Of a DNA stretch of 64,000 bases, positions 1-9,835 are shown piece after piece. The notes below the pieces were generated by a model that worked only from the letters and a program-made list of their open reading frames with translations, made no database searches and had not been told where the DNA came from. The DNA is taken from contig JAEWHC010000004.1 in the NCBI GenBank assembly GCA_023387985.1, positions 186,001-250,000 of the forward strand, in the 5' to 3' direction. This DNA is from Bacteroidota bacterium. GTDB lineage: Bacteria > Bacteroidota > Bacteroidia > Chitinophagales > Chitinophagaceae. The translations under genes were made by a program, and so were the position numbers. Every line of letters begins with the position of its first letter. Within the stretch, counting starts at the first letter, position 1.

Positions 1-2053
1 TTTTTCCTTTAACGGTTCTCACTGTAAATGTTTTCCCGTTTTGCAGGTTGACTGTCGCCTTATCCACCAATGGTGTTCCAAAATAATATTCTCCTGAAGA
101 AGCGTTCATCGGGTAAAAACCGAGTGCGCTCCACACATACCATGCACTCATTTGTCCGCAATCTTCATTTCCACTCAGGCCATCGGGATTGTTGTGGTAG
201 AGTGTGGTCATGATCTGATGGACACGTTGCGCGGCTTTTTTGGGTTGCCCGAGGTAGGTGTACATATAGGCAATGTGGTGGCTGGGTTCGTTGCCATGTG
301 CGTATTGCCCGATCATCCCGCTGATGTCGTTGCTCGCATTTTCTCCTTTTACTTCACTTGTCGTCGTAAAAAGTGTATCCAGTTTGTCAATCAGTTGTTT
401 TCTGCCGCCCAACAACCTGGCATAATCATCCACCGCATGCGGCACAAAAAAGGTATGCTGCCAGGCGGTCCCTTCCATGTACATGGCCGAAGATTCGTGT
501 TCGCTGTAATAGGGATCAAATGGCTCAACCCATTTGCCGTCGCTGTTTTTACCGCGGAAAAATCCGGTTTGGGCATCGAATAAATTGCGGTAATAGGTTG
601 AACGTTCCATAAAATATTTTTCATCTTCCGGTTTGTTCAGCAATTTGGCCACCTGCGCAATGCACCAGTCATCGTAAGCATATTCCATGGTATAGGTAAC
701 GCTATACCCATATTTATCCTGCGGAATGTATTTGTATTGCCGGTAGAAATTGGTTCCGCGAATATCCTGCGCCGCGCTTTTCTTCATCGCTTCATAAGCT
801 TTCTCATAATCAAAACCTTTGAATCCTTTCAACATGGCATCCGCAATCACTGCCACCGCATGATAACCCTGCATGGTATTCGTCTCATTAAAATGCAGGT
901 CCCAGACCGGAAGCAATCCGTATTGGTCATAAAACTTTAAATAACTGTTGATGATTCCGGCGATACGGTGGGGTTGCAATAAGGTCTGCAAAGGATTGGC
1001 ACCACGAAATGTATCCCAGAGGGAATGGGTGGAATACACATAATCTTCGCTATGGTATAACTGGCCGTTAGCGCCCTTATATTCTCCCATTGCGTCGTTG
1101 AAAATGGTGGGCGCAACAAACACATGGTACAACGCGGTGTAAAAAGTGGTTAGAAAATTCTTATCGGAAGATTCCACATTCACACTGCCCAGTTCTTTTT
1201 CCCAGGCATTTTCGGCAGCTATTTTTGCAGCTGCAAACCGCGTATTGCGTGAGCCTTCCAAACCCGCCATTGCTCCCGCCAGGGAGCCATTGCTGATGCC
1301 AACCTTCAACTCCAGTTGTTTATTGTCGAGATTGCCAAAATCCAGCAGGCCCATGGCTTGTGCATGTTTCAGTTCCTGTCCTGGTCTTTCCTCCGTGCCG
1401 GCCTTCAAGGTTATCCCAATGATTGGCTGGTTGCTTTGCATGGCAAAATGCACAACATGGTTATTGGCCCAGCCCTTGCTGCGCTTATAACCTATCACAG
1501 TATATGCATCCACCTGTTTGATATAGCAATCCACCGCCCTGTCCCAGTTGATGGCAAATGAAGGATCGATTTTGAGATAGGCATTCTCTCCCTGCGGAAA
1601 AGCATAGCGGTGATAACCCACGTGCATTCCGGCTGTCAGTTCCACATCTATTTTGGAATCCTGGAGTTTTACATAATAATAGCCCGGGTTTGCACGCTCT
1701 TCCTTATGGTTGAACCTGGCGCGGTGTTCTTTGTTGAATCCCTCTGCTGAAGTGAGTGGCAGAAATGAAATATCAATAAGGTCGCCAATGCCGGTTCCAC
1801 TCAAGTGGGTATGTGAAAATCCTGCAATTATGGTATCGCTGTAATGGTAACCGCTACACCAGTCCCAGCCCTGTGTACCGTTATCCGGGCTGAGTTGCAC
1901 GGTGCCAAAAGGAACAGTTGCGCCAGGATAAACATGACCATGGCCACCGGTGCCAATAAAGGGATCTACGAAACTGATCAACCGTTGTTGAGCCGTCGCG
2001 TTTATGCAGAAGAGCAGGAGGATCAGCAGGGTAATTGTTCCCGTTTTTTTCAT
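1..2053 (-). CDS. GH92 family alpha-mannosidase, C-terminus beyond window edge
   Basis: Translating the minus strand gives about 684 residues that run off the left edge, so the stop is not visible. A signal peptide (MKKTGTITLLILLLFC...ATAQ) is followed by the GH92 N-terminal signature DPFIGTGGHGHVYPGA. Near the edge comes GNEDCGQMSAWYVWSALGFY, typical of the catalytic (alpha/alpha)6 domain. GH92 enzymes are calcium-dependent exo-alpha-mannosidases acting on glycoprotein N-glycans or mannans, usually in the periplasm or at the outer membrane of Bacteroidota. The start ATG shares one base with the stop of the upstream peptidase gene (TAATG), so the two are probably translationally coupled. The family call is firm; linkage specificity cannot be read from sequence. 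Confidence 0.93.
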   Translation of the reverse strand, partial: MKKTGTITLLILLLFCINATAQQRLISFVDPFIGTGGHGHVYPGATVPFGTVQLSPDNGTQGWDWCSGYHYSDTIIAGFSHTHLSGTGIGDLIDISFLPLTSAEGFNKEHRARFNHKEERANPGYYYVKLQDSKIDVELTAGMHVGYHRYAFPQGENAYLKIDPSFAINWDRAVDCYIKQVDAYTVIGYKRSKGWANNHVVHFAMQSNQPIIGITLKAGTEERPGQELKHAQAMGLLDFGNLDNKQLELKVGISNGSLAGAMAGLEGSRNTRFAAAKIAAENAWEKELGSVNVESSDKNFLTTFYTALYHVFVAPTIFNDAMGEYKGANGQLYHSEDYVYSTHSLWDTFRGANPLQTLLQPHRIAGIINSYLKFYDQYGLLPVWDLHFNETNTMQGYHAVAVIADAMLKGFKGFDYEKAYEAMKKSAAQDIRGTNFYRQYKYIPQDKYGYSVTYTMEYAYDDWCIAQVAKLLNKPEDEKYFMERSTYYRNLFDAQTGFFRGKNSDGKWVEPFDPYYSEHESSAMYMEGTAWQHTFFVPHAVDDYARLLGGRKQLIDKLDTLFTTTSEVKGENASNDISGMIGQYAHGNEPSHHIAYMYTYLGQPKKAAQRVHQIMTTLYHNNPDGLSGNEDCGQMSAWYVWSALGFYPMNASSGEYYFGTPLVDKATVNLQNGKTFTVRTVKGK

Positions 2054-4623
2054 TATAATGTTGTTGACCTGTTTATACTGTTTCCAAAAAACAATCCGTT
2101 CATAAATATTTTAGTTGTTCCCAGCCAGAAGGCACGGAAATTCAGATTATCTGCCATATGAATGATCTTTCCATTACCCACCGATTCTACAACAACCGAA
2201 GCGGAATTGCGGATTAGGTTCAGGTTATTGTTGTTTACATAACCGCTTTGCAGCGGATTGTTCCCAAAATAAACCGGTGCCGCGTAAGGATTGCCGGGTT
2301 TCTGTACAAAAATGTTATTCGTCTTAAATAAATCTATATTATCCCTGGTATAGCCGTACAGCAAAGGATGTGTCGGGTCAATCTGCGCCCGGAAAATCGC
2401 TCCGGCCATTCTTGCGGCGCCATCCAGTTGCTCTTTATCGGCATATTGGAATGTTGCCGTCGAATCGCTGCGCTGCGTGGAGCGTTTGAATTCCAGTTTG
2501 GATATTCCTGCATTGCTCAGCCAGGAATTGGACTCTTCGGAGGCCATAATGGTTCCCCCTCTTTCCACAAACTCCTTCAGTTTATCCCTGGAATCATTGG
2601 TAAATCTGCCTCCCGGCAAAATTATATGGGTGTATTTGTTGAGGTCCAACCTGCGGATATTGTCCTGGTCCAAATGCGTGAGTGGTATTTCCATGCGTTG
2701 GTCGAGCATATGCCATATCTCACCGGCATCCAGCGCATTGATGCCCGTTCCCACCAGCATGGCCACTTTAGGCAATTCAAGGTTCACCATATAACGGCTG
2801 CCCAGGTCGCTGCCTGAAGCTGCGGCACCGGTTGAGGTGGAATAGATATCAACCAGATCTTCCTGTGCAGCTTTGGTAAGCAAATCATGCAGGATATTGA
2901 TATCAACAGTCTGGTGATGCACCGGTACGATGAGGGTACCGCGGGCAAAATTTCGTTCAACGCCGTCAAGAACCAGGCTAACCGGGTTACTGACCACCAT
3001 GGTACGTATCCCTTTATTCAGCAACTGGTATGCAAGTTTGGGTGCAAGAAAAGAGCTCCAGTCCACCAGGTAAGCATAAGATGACCGGGGTAAAGTTTTT
3101 GGAGCCCGCTGAGCCCCTGTGAAAACTTCTCCCCTTATTGCCCCATGATCTGCTTCGCGAATTGCGGCATAAGGCAGGCCAAATGCGTAGGGCAGCGTCC
3201 ATGAACTTACATCATAAAAAAGGCTGTCTTCAAATTCGTACTGCTTTTCAAAAATGGTTTGTAAAAGTTTATAGTTTTTTGAAGTGGCCGGTATTACCCA
3301 TGCCGCGTCTTTTTTAAACTGCTGGTTTCCAATCTTCAGATCTTTTGAAAGGGAATAAAGTGGAATTTCATGGCGGTGCAACATCTGGGCGAATATTTCA
3401 TTCTTTTTACGGTCGGCGGCGTCGCCGATGACCCAGGCATTCTGACGCAATGCTTTGGCTTCATTGTCCATGCCTTTGTAAAAATCCCGCTGGTAATTCA
3501 GCATTTCCACCCGCATAGTTTTTGCGGCTTCCAGTGTGGAAAGCGTGGTAACGAACTGGTTGCGGATTGTGAAAGGAAAGGAAAGCGGCCCGTAACTTGT
3601 TTCCTGCAAATGCCCCCGGCTACTGGCCTGCTCAAATAAAATTCCAACTGCGCCATGAATATCAGGGAATGTACTTCCTTTCCCATAATAGAAATCATCA
3701 AAACCTTCTTTGGTAAAATAAAGGCTTCCAATCCTGTCGAGGAATTGCGCATGGTAGTTGCCGATTTTCGCTGTAAGTTCCTGGTTCTTTTTCGGCGTAA
3801 GGGGATTCACCCGACTGGGTACACCAGGTTGAAAAAAGAAAGTGGAATTTGATCCCATTTCATGATGATCGGTGAGGATATTGGGCAACCATTTGTGGTA
3901 AAATTTTAGCCGGTTCTGGCTTTCCACATGCACCGCCGGAAGCCAATCGCGATTCAGATCAAACCAGTAATGGTTAAATCTTCCACCGGGCCATATTTCA
4001 CTGAACTCGCGGCTTTGAGGATCAGACACCAGTGTCTTGCTTCGGTGTTGGTTTGCCCAAGTTGAAAATCGGGTCATGCCATCCGGGTTGAAAGAAGGAT
4101 CGAGAAGAACAACCGTGTTCCTGAGCAACTCCTGAACCGAAGCGTCTTCGGCTGCTGCAAGATGATAGGCAGCCAACAAAGCGGCATTGCTTCCGCTGGG
4201 TTCATTTCCATGAATGCTGTAACCCATCATTACCACAATGGGCATATTTTGAATGTTGAGCGAGGATGATGCAGATGCGTCAGCGAGCAGCAAATGTTGC
4301 CTGCGTATATTTTCTAAATCCTGGTGATTATCCCGGGAGGTAATGATCAGTGCCAATTGCTCACGGCCTTCATGCGTGGTGCCTAAAGATTCCAGCTTAA
4401 TGCGGTCGGGCCGGCTGCGGGCAAGTTCTTTCATGTACATCACCAATTTGTCGTGCGTTACGTGCCACTCTCCCACCTGGTGCCCGATGACAGAGGCAGG
4501 AGGAGGAACATTGCTGTTGTAGTTAAAAGAATCGGGAAGAAAATAAGACAGATCTTGTTTTTGTGCTTCAGCAAAACCGCAAAAAACAAACAGCAAAGCA
4601 AAAGCCAGTAGATTTCTCATCAT
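2053..4623 (-). CDS. Exported M14 family zinc carboxypeptidase
   Basis: The product has 856 aa. A signal peptide (residues 1-20, ending GFAEA) precedes an M14 peptidase domain with the zinc-binding HGNE motif (H138, E141) and a later histidine in TDHHEMGSNS (about 253). The C-terminal half contains an amidotransferase-like or flavodoxin-like region (ILPGGRFTNDSRDKL, then ERGGTIMASEE), an arrangement common in large Bacteroidota M14 proteins. The expected role is removal of C-terminal residues from peptides in the periplasm or outside the cell. The stop overlaps the start of the GH92 gene, suggesting a two-gene unit for glycoprotein breakdown; that role is inferred. Confidence 0.9.
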   Translation of the reverse strand: MMRNLLAFALLFVFCGFAEAQKQDLSYFLPDSFNYNSNVPPPASVIGHQVGEWHVTHDKLVMYMKELARSRPDRIKLESLGTTHEGREQLALIITSRDNHQDLENIRRQHLLLADASASSSLNIQNMPIVVMMGYSIHGNEPSGSNAALLAAYHLAAAEDASVQELLRNTVVLLDPSFNPDGMTRFSTWANQHRSKTLVSDPQSREFSEIWPGGRFNHYWFDLNRDWLPAVHVESQNRLKFYHKWLPNILTDHHEMGSNSTFFFQPGVPSRVNPLTPKKNQELTAKIGNYHAQFLDRIGSLYFTKEGFDDFYYGKGSTFPDIHGAVGILFEQASSRGHLQETSYGPLSFPFTIRNQFVTTLSTLEAAKTMRVEMLNYQRDFYKGMDNEAKALRQNAWVIGDAADRKKNEIFAQMLHRHEIPLYSLSKDLKIGNQQFKKDAAWVIPATSKNYKLLQTIFEKQYEFEDSLFYDVSSWTLPYAFGLPYAAIREADHGAIRGEVFTGAQRAPKTLPRSSYAYLVDWSSFLAPKLAYQLLNKGIRTMVVSNPVSLVLDGVERNFARGTLIVPVHHQTVDINILHDLLTKAAQEDLVDIYSTSTGAAASGSDLGSRYMVNLELPKVAMLVGTGINALDAGEIWHMLDQRMEIPLTHLDQDNIRRLDLNKYTHIILPGGRFTNDSRDKLKEFVERGGTIMASEESNSWLSNAGISKLEFKRSTQRSDSTATFQYADKEQLDGAARMAGAIFRAQIDPTHPLLYGYTRDNIDLFKTNNIFVQKPGNPYAAPVYFGNNPLQSGYVNNNNLNLIRNSASVVVESVGNGKIIHMADNLNFRAFWLGTTKIFMNGLFFGNSINRSTTL

Positions 4624-4656
4624 TACGTAATTGGTTTGAATATCTCCAAATTTAAA

Positions 4657-4684
4657 AAGCCTTTCTGAATTAACAGAAAGGCTT
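4657..4684 (-). terminator. Hairpin terminator after ssb
   Basis: A perfect 11-bp inverted repeat (AAGCCTTTCTG / CAGAAAGGCTT) with a 6-nt AT loop lies 20 bp past the ssb stop. A short T-rich run follows on the minus strand. It separates ssb from the M14-GH92 unit. Confidence 0.75.
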
Positions 4685-4704
4685 AATTCTTTTATTAAAA
4701 TAAC

Positions 4705-5157
4705 TTAGAACGGCAGATCGTCTTCTACATCAGAAGGACCGGGCAAAGTACCAAAACCTTCCTCCGGGGTTGCCGTCGTGGTTTTCGGTTCAGCGTGTGG
4801 ATGACCAGGGTTCCCGCTGCTGCCTGTCGCTTCCCTGTCACCCTTGTTTCCCAGCAACTGGATATTGAAAACGCGCAGGGTTAATGAGGCACCGGGAGTG
4901 CCATCATTCCTGGTGTATTGCCGAAGGTCTGGAGCGCCTTCAACGTAAACCTGCGTTCCTTTAATTAGAAATGGCAGTATCCCGGTGCGGTCGGTCCAGT
5001 AGGAACAATCCACCCAAATGGTGCGATCTTTTTGTTCCCCTTTGCTGTCCCTGTATTTTTCTGTGTGGGCAACTGTGAAATTCATTACGTTTTTGCCGGA
5101 AACCACGTTGTTCGTGGCATCCCTGCCCAGGTTTCCAATTACTTGCATCTTGATCAT
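4705..5157 (-). CDS. ssb: Single-stranded DNA-binding protein
   Basis: The product has 150 aa: an N-terminal OB-fold (MIKMQVIGNLGRDATNNVV, then WVDCSYWTDRTG), a low-complexity Gly/Pro/Thr linker, and an acidic C-terminal tip ending DDLPF. That tip is the conserved hook through which SSB recruits replication and repair partners. The protein coats single-stranded DNA as a tetramer during replication, recombination and repair. The gene is monocistronic with its own terminator downstream. This short form may be the main SSB or a second paralogue; the window cannot tell. Confidence 0.95.
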   Translation of the reverse strand: MIKMQVIGNLGRDATNNVVSGKNVMNFTVAHTEKYRDSKGEQKDRTIWVDCSYWTDRTGILPFLIKGTQVYVEGAPDLRQYTRNDGTPGASLTLRVFNIQLLGNKGDREATGSSGNPGHPHAEPKTTTATPEEGFGTLPGPSDVEDDLPF

Positions 5158-5349
5158 AGCTTCGTGTTTTCTTGTTAGTTTATCTTAGCTCATAAAAATA
5201 CGATTTCCAGGCTGAAAAATGAAGCCCGGGTTTCCATTTCCTCTTCCCCTAAACATATCCGCAGTTTTTTTAGCTAAACCTTATTCGCTGGTTTTGGTAA
5301 CTTTGCACCGCCATATCCGGCCCTTGAACCCGGCAAGTATGGAAGAGCA

Positions 5350-6453
5350 ATGCGTACGAAGAATAAGGTTTTGGTCGCCATGAGTGGCGGCATTGACAGC
5401 ACGGTAGCCGCAATTATGCTTCACCAGCAAGGTTTTGAAGTAGTAGGCATTACTATGAAAACATGGGATTATGCCGATACCGGTGTTGCCGCCAAAGGCA
5501 AAAAAGAAACCGGTTGCTGTAATCTGGACAGTTTCAATGATGCACGAAGGGCCGCGGTTGATTATGGTTTCCCGCATTTCATCCTGGATATCCGGGAAGA
5601 ATTTACAGGAAGTGTTATCGATAATTTTGTGGAAGAATACCTCGCGGGCAGAACCCCGAATCCCTGTGTGATGTGCAATACCCATATTAAATGGCGGGCA
5701 TTGCTCAAACGCGCCGATGCCCTGGGCTGTGATTATATTGCTACCGGCCATTATGCCCGGATCGCCCAGGCGGAAAACAGCCGTTTTTTCATCCGCAAAG
5801 GGGAAGATCTGAATAAAGACCAGAGCTATGTGCTTTGGGGACTGGAACAAGACCTGCTAAGCCGCACCTTGTTGCCCCTGCAGGGTTTGGAAAAACCACA
5901 AATACGAAAAATGGCCGAAGAATTTGGCTACCCGGAACTGGCCAAAAAAAGCGAGAGCTACGAAATTTGCTTCGTTCCGGATAACGATTACCGCTCGTTC
6001 CTGAAAAAAAGGGTACCCCTAAAAGTAGAAATTCTTGAAGGCGGAGCTTTTGTTGATAAAGACGGGAATATTCTTGGTCAACACAAGGGATATCCTTTTT
6101 ATACGATTGGTCAGCGCAAAGGCCTGGAAATCGCTCTCGGCAAACCAGCCTATGTCACCCATATTGATCCGGAAAACAACCGGATCACCCTTGGCGATGA
6201 AGTCGACCTGAACCGCACCCAAATGCATGTTTCCAAAATAAACTGGCAAAAAATCGAAAAACTTACCGCGCCAATGGAGGCGATGGTTAAAATCCGGTAC
6301 AAAGACGGCGGACACCTGGCAAAACTCATCCCGGTTGAAGGCAACCGGGTGGAAGTGATGTTTTATGGTGATGTAAAAGGCATCGCTCCCGGGCAAAGCG
6401 CGGTTTTTTACGATGGGGACGACGTAATTGGCGGCGGCATCATCCAATATTAA
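5350..6453 (+). CDS. mnmA: tRNA-specific 2-thiouridylase MnmA
   Basis: The product has 367 aa. It carries the PP-loop ATP-pyrophosphatase motif SGGIDS (residues 12-17), the catalytic cysteine in PNPCVMCN (C106) and the partner cysteine in ESYEICFVPD (C207). MnmA adds sulfur to U34 of tRNA Lys, Glu and Gln in the cytoplasm, using sulfur relayed from cysteine desulfurase. A consensus-like -7 element TAACTTTG lies at 5298-5305, about 45 bp before the ATG; I see no clear -33 element. Length and motifs are normal for the family. Confidence 0.96.
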   Translation: MRTKNKVLVAMSGGIDSTVAAIMLHQQGFEVVGITMKTWDYADTGVAAKGKKETGCCNLDSFNDARRAAVDYGFPHFILDIREEFTGSVIDNFVEEYLAGRTPNPCVMCNTHIKWRALLKRADALGCDYIATGHYARIAQAENSRFFIRKGEDLNKDQSYVLWGLEQDLLSRTLLPLQGLEKPQIRKMAEEFGYPELAKKSESYEICFVPDNDYRSFLKKRVPLKVEILEGGAFVDKDGNILGQHKGYPFYTIGQRKGLEIALGKPAYVTHIDPENNRITLGDEVDLNRTQMHVSKINWQKIEKLTAPMEAMVKIRYKDGGHLAKLIPVEGNRVEVMFYGDVKGIAPGQSAVFYDGDDVIGGGIIQY

Positions 6454-6520
6454 AACCAGGTGCAACGTTTTGCGAAAGGGATTACTCATTATTTTTACCA
6501 CCAAAGTATTTTGATCCAGA

Positions 6521-7273
6521 ATGCGTCTCACCAATTACCTCATTTGTTTCCTATCAACAGGTTTCCTGTTCACAGCCTGCAAGCAGGAAAATTTTGAAAT
6601 TACCACACCGCGTATCCAGGAATATTTTCCATTGGAAACGGGCAGGTCAATAACCTACAGACTGGACAGCACGGTTCCCGCACGATTTGGCGCGGACACC
6701 CTTGTGCGGAGCTATGAAGTGAAGTATCTTGTAGATCAAAAAATAAAAGATGGTGAAAACCGTGATGCATACCGCATTTACCGCCAGCTACGGCCACTGA
6801 ACAGCACGGCGCCTTTTAACACGGATCATACATTTACGGCAACGCCTGTTGGTGAACAGCAAATGCTTTGGATGGAAAACAACCTGCGGTTTTCTAAATT
6901 GTATTTTCCCATCCGGGAAGGTTTTAGCTGGAAAGGCAACAGTTATATTTCATCAGGATCAGAAAATCTCGAATACTATGATGGCTGGGATTATGTTTAT
7001 GAAAATGTAGGCGCTGCAATAACCCTGAATGGAAAAACCTTCAACAACACCATTACTGTTCATCATATTGATGAAATCTCTCCACCCGGTCCGTTTAACC
7101 CGGAAATCATAAAAATCATTAAATACAGCAAAGAGATCTATGCAAAAGATGTGGGCATGATTTACAGGAATACGGCCATCCTTGAATGGCAACCCAAAAG
7201 CCCGAGCGGGCAGCCCGGCTTCTGGACTGATAACAGCTTCCGGATCATTTTGTCCATAATTGATCATGATTGA
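6521..7273 (+). CDS. Hypothetical lipoprotein
   Basis: The product has 250 aa. It starts with a lipoprotein signal peptide (MRLTNYLICFLSTGFLFTAC) in which FTAC is the lipobox, so the mature protein should begin at the lipidated cysteine. The rest is soluble, rich in beta-strand-like alternation and aromatic residues, with no catalytic motif I recognise. It lies 67 bp after mnmA on the same strand and may be co-transcribed, although the functions look unrelated. Expected location is the outer or inner membrane, facing the periplasm or the surface. Function unknown. Confidence 0.8.
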   Translation: MRLTNYLICFLSTGFLFTACKQENFEITTPRIQEYFPLETGRSITYRLDSTVPARFGADTLVRSYEVKYLVDQKIKDGENRDAYRIYRQLRPLNSTAPFNTDHTFTATPVGEQQMLWMENNLRFSKLYFPIREGFSWKGNSYISSGSENLEYYDGWDYVYENVGAAITLNGKTFNNTITVHHIDEISPPGPFNPEIIKIIKYSKEIYAKDVGMIYRNTAILEWQPKSPSGQPGFWTDNSFRIILSIIDHD

Positions 7274-7446
7274 AAGGTTATTCCCAAACACCTGTTCTGA
7301 TTGTTGAAAAATAAGCACCCCGATCCTCCCCATAGGCTCGAAGGCAGATTAAATTTGCCCATTGACTGTTTTATAAACCAAAACATGCGGATTTATTGAT
7401 TATCCTCCCATTTCCTCAAAGGGGAGACCAGGATTTATTATAAAAA

Positions 7447-8580
7447 ATGGATTTACAAACTTACTTAACTGCACAATGGCCATTGCTGGTTTTTATTGGT
7501 CTGATCGCGTGTTTTACCATTCAGGCTTTTTACCACCTCTTCTTTTTTGCAAGACTGGCGTTTTTCAAAAGCCGGGATCGTTTTCAATCACAGACACACC
7601 CGGTGAGCGTAGTGATCTGCGCCAGAGATGAAGCACATAATCTTGAACAGAATATCACCGCCATAATGGATCAGGATTACCGCACAACGCATGAAGTGAT
7701 TATTGTAAACGACAACAGCTTTGACGATACCAAATTTTTCCTGGAAGAACTTGAAAAGGTTTACCGCAGGCTTCGCCCCATCAGTCTTACGCAGGAAGCC
7801 AAACACATCCCTGGTAAAAAATATCCGCTAAGTGTGGGCATAAAAAGCAGCAAGTACGAAATATTGTTGCTTACAGATGCCGACTGCAAACCTGCCTCCG
7901 AATACTGGGTTCAAAAAATGCAAGACGGTTACCATGCAGGAATCGATATCGTTCTGGGTTACGCGCCTCATAATAAGACCGGCGGATTTTTCAATAAGCT
8001 GGTTCGATTCGAAACCTTTCATACCGCTTTGCAATACCTTTCCTATGCGCTTGCCGGAAAACCTTATATGGGTGTGGGCAGGAACCTGAGTTATAAACGG
8101 GGAATTTATTATGAAAACAAAGGCTTCAGCAGTCTGAATCATTTGCTGGGCGGCGATGACGATCTTTTCATCAATAAGGTGGCCACCCCCAAAAACACCA
8201 ATGTGGTAGTAGATCCGGATACGTTTATGTATAGCGACGGTGCAAAACATATGTCGGACTGGTGGAAACAAAAAAGCCGCCATTACAGCACTTCCAAATA
8301 TTACAAGCCATCGCATAAATTCTGGCTTGGGCTTTATGCAACCACCCAGGTTCTTTTTTGGCCGCTGCTGGCAGCAGCCGCATTCAACAACTGGATGTAT
8401 GCCCTCCCATTCCTGGCAGCACGATGGCTGATCATGGGAATGGTTTTCGGCAAAGCCATGCACCGGTTGAGGGAAAATGACCTGATCCCCATATTCTGGA
8501 TCCTGGATATCTGGCAGTTCTTTTATCATCTCATTTTCTCCGTCACCTTGTGGATTAAACCCCAGATCAAATGGAAGTGA
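7447..8580 (+). CDS. Family 2 glycosyltransferase, membrane-bound
   Basis: The product has 377 aa. An N-terminal membrane helix (about residues 10-35) precedes a GT-A domain with VSVVICARDEAHNLEQNI, the acidic cluster LTDADCKP (DxD-like) and GGDDDLF. Two or three hydrophobic segments at the C-terminus (from about 295) suggest anchoring with the catalytic domain in the cytoplasm. The family transfers a sugar from a nucleotide donor to a lipid or polysaccharide acceptor; the acceptor is not deducible. Its last 10 bases overlap the start of rsmG, so both are probably read from one transcript. A TAAATTTG -7-like element lies at 7350-7357. Confidence 0.9.
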   Translation: MDLQTYLTAQWPLLVFIGLIACFTIQAFYHLFFFARLAFFKSRDRFQSQTHPVSVVICARDEAHNLEQNITAIMDQDYRTTHEVIIVNDNSFDDTKFFLEELEKVYRRLRPISLTQEAKHIPGKKYPLSVGIKSSKYEILLLTDADCKPASEYWVQKMQDGYHAGIDIVLGYAPHNKTGGFFNKLVRFETFHTALQYLSYALAGKPYMGVGRNLSYKRGIYYENKGFSSLNHLLGGDDDLFINKVATPKNTNVVVDPDTFMYSDGAKHMSDWWKQKSRHYSTSKYYKPSHKFWLGLYATTQVLFWPLLAAAAFNNWMYALPFLAARWLIMGMVFGKAMHRLRENDLIPIFWILDIWQFFYHLIFSVTLWIKPQIKWK

Positions 8581-9254
8581 ATGGCCACAACCTGGAAATC
8601 ATAAGCCGGTATTTTGGAGAACTAACCGAAACACAGCAATCGCAGATTGATCAATTGGGCGGTTTGTATTCGGCGTGGAATGATAAAATAAATGTGATCA
8701 GCAGAAAAGACATTGAACACTTGTACCAGCGCCATGTTCTGCACAGCCTGGCCATTGCCGCTGTCTTCGATTTCGCCCCGGGCATGCAGGTAGTTGATAT
8801 AGGAACAGGTGGAGGATTTCCGGCAATTCCCCTGGCTATTTTTTTTCCTGAAACAGTATTTACTGCGGTAGACAGCATTGGAAAAAAACTAAAAGTAGTA
8901 GAAGAGATTGGAGCCGCAACCGGCCTGAAAAATATAAAAACCCGCCATATGCGGGTGGAAGAAATTTCGGGAACCCGGTTTGATGTTGCGGTTACCCGGG
9001 CTGTTGCACCTCTTCAAAAATTACTGGAGTGGACACGGAACAACCTGGCGCGAAGTAAAGAAACGCTCGAAAAATTCAGTAATCATCCCGTCAACAAAAA
9101 TGCCAGGCTCGCTTCAGGATTGATCGCGTTAAAAGGCGGAGATCTTGCGCTGGAAATTCAGCAATCGAATAAAAATCCTTTGGTTTGGGAAATTGAAGAA
9201 CTTTTTCCCGAAACATTTTTCCGCGAAAAATACGTTTTGCAGATCCTTACCTGA
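8571..9254 (+). CDS. rsmG: 16S rRNA (guanine527-N7)-methyltransferase RsmG
   Basis: The product has 227 aa. The Rossmann SAM-binding motif is VVDIGTGGGFPAIPLAIFFP, and the family residues in RFDVAVTRAVAPL and ALKGG are present. RsmG (GidB) methylates N7 of G527 in 16S rRNA; loss causes low-level streptomycin resistance in other bacteria. The ATG lies inside the last codons of the glycosyltransferase gene (ATGGAAGTGA), indicating coupled translation. Length is typical. Confidence 0.95.
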   Translation: MEVNGHNLEIISRYFGELTETQQSQIDQLGGLYSAWNDKINVISRKDIEHLYQRHVLHSLAIAAVFDFAPGMQVVDIGTGGGFPAIPLAIFFPETVFTAVDSIGKKLKVVEEIGAATGLKNIKTRHMRVEEISGTRFDVAVTRAVAPLQKLLEWTRNNLARSKETLEKFSNHPVNKNARLASGLIALKGGDLALEIQQSNKNPLVWEIEELFPETFFREKYVLQILT

Positions 9255-9268
9255 ACGGTCTTCTTTTT

Positions 9269-9835
9269 TTAAAAAGTAATGCCAAGCGCTACACCACTGC
9301 GTACGCCGAATCCCCCAAGAATGCCGGGAATTTTGATATCCCGCGGCATATTGTCATTGTCGTAAACAAGGCTTTTTGTTCCGATTTTTGGTCCGGCAAA
9401 CAGATCAAGGGTAACTATGTTTTTGAAAACGAACTGGTAGCCCACATTTAGTCCCCCACCGTAGCTGCGTAAAACACCAGAGGAGGTTTCCTCGAAGTTT
9501 TTCACCTTCAGGTTGGAATAGCGCAGGTAAGGCGCGATATAAAAACCTTCCATGGCGCCATATTGACCAAAATATAAACGGTATTCGGGGGTAATCATCA
9601 GGCCACGGATCCGGATATCAAAATTGTCGCTTGCCCAGCCTGTATACGCAATACCAAGCTGAACGCTGGAATTGTCACTTATTTTTCTTTCATAAAATCC
9701 GGAGGCGGTGCGAAAAATCGGGCTGAAAAGGTTCATTTTGAAATTGTTCATTTTCTCGTAATCAGCATCCCAATTTTGGGAGAAAGCCGCATAACTAAAA
9801 AACAAGGCAGAAAAAACAAAAATGATTTTTTTCAT
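9269..9835 (-). CDS. Putative outer-membrane beta-barrel protein, DUF3575-like
   Basis: The product has 188 aa. A signal peptide (MKKIIFVFSALFFSYAAFSQ) precedes a mature part with alternating hydrophobic and aromatic strands (NLFSPIFRTASGFYERKI, YFGQYGAMEGFYIAPYLRY) and a C-terminal aromatic residue (GVALGITF), features of small outer-membrane barrels. The segment NLFSPIFRT...YERK resembles DUF3575 proteins of Bacteroidota. It converges with rsmG only 14 bp away. The exact function is unknown; the call is by pattern. Confidence 0.7.
   Translation of the reverse strand: MKKIIFVFSALFFSYAAFSQNWDADYEKMNNFKMNLFSPIFRTASGFYERKISDNSSVQLGIAYTGWASDNFDIRIRGLMITPEYRLYFGQYGAMEGFYIAPYLRYSNLKVKNFEETSSGVLRSYGGGLNVGYQFVFKNIVTLDLFAGPKIGTKSLVYDNDNMPRDIKIPGILGGFGVRSGVALGITF

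Noticed and set aside
152..583. Plus-strand ORFs in the first 2 kb
   Set aside because: They are shadows of the GH92 gene, whose minus-strand translation carries clear family motifs.
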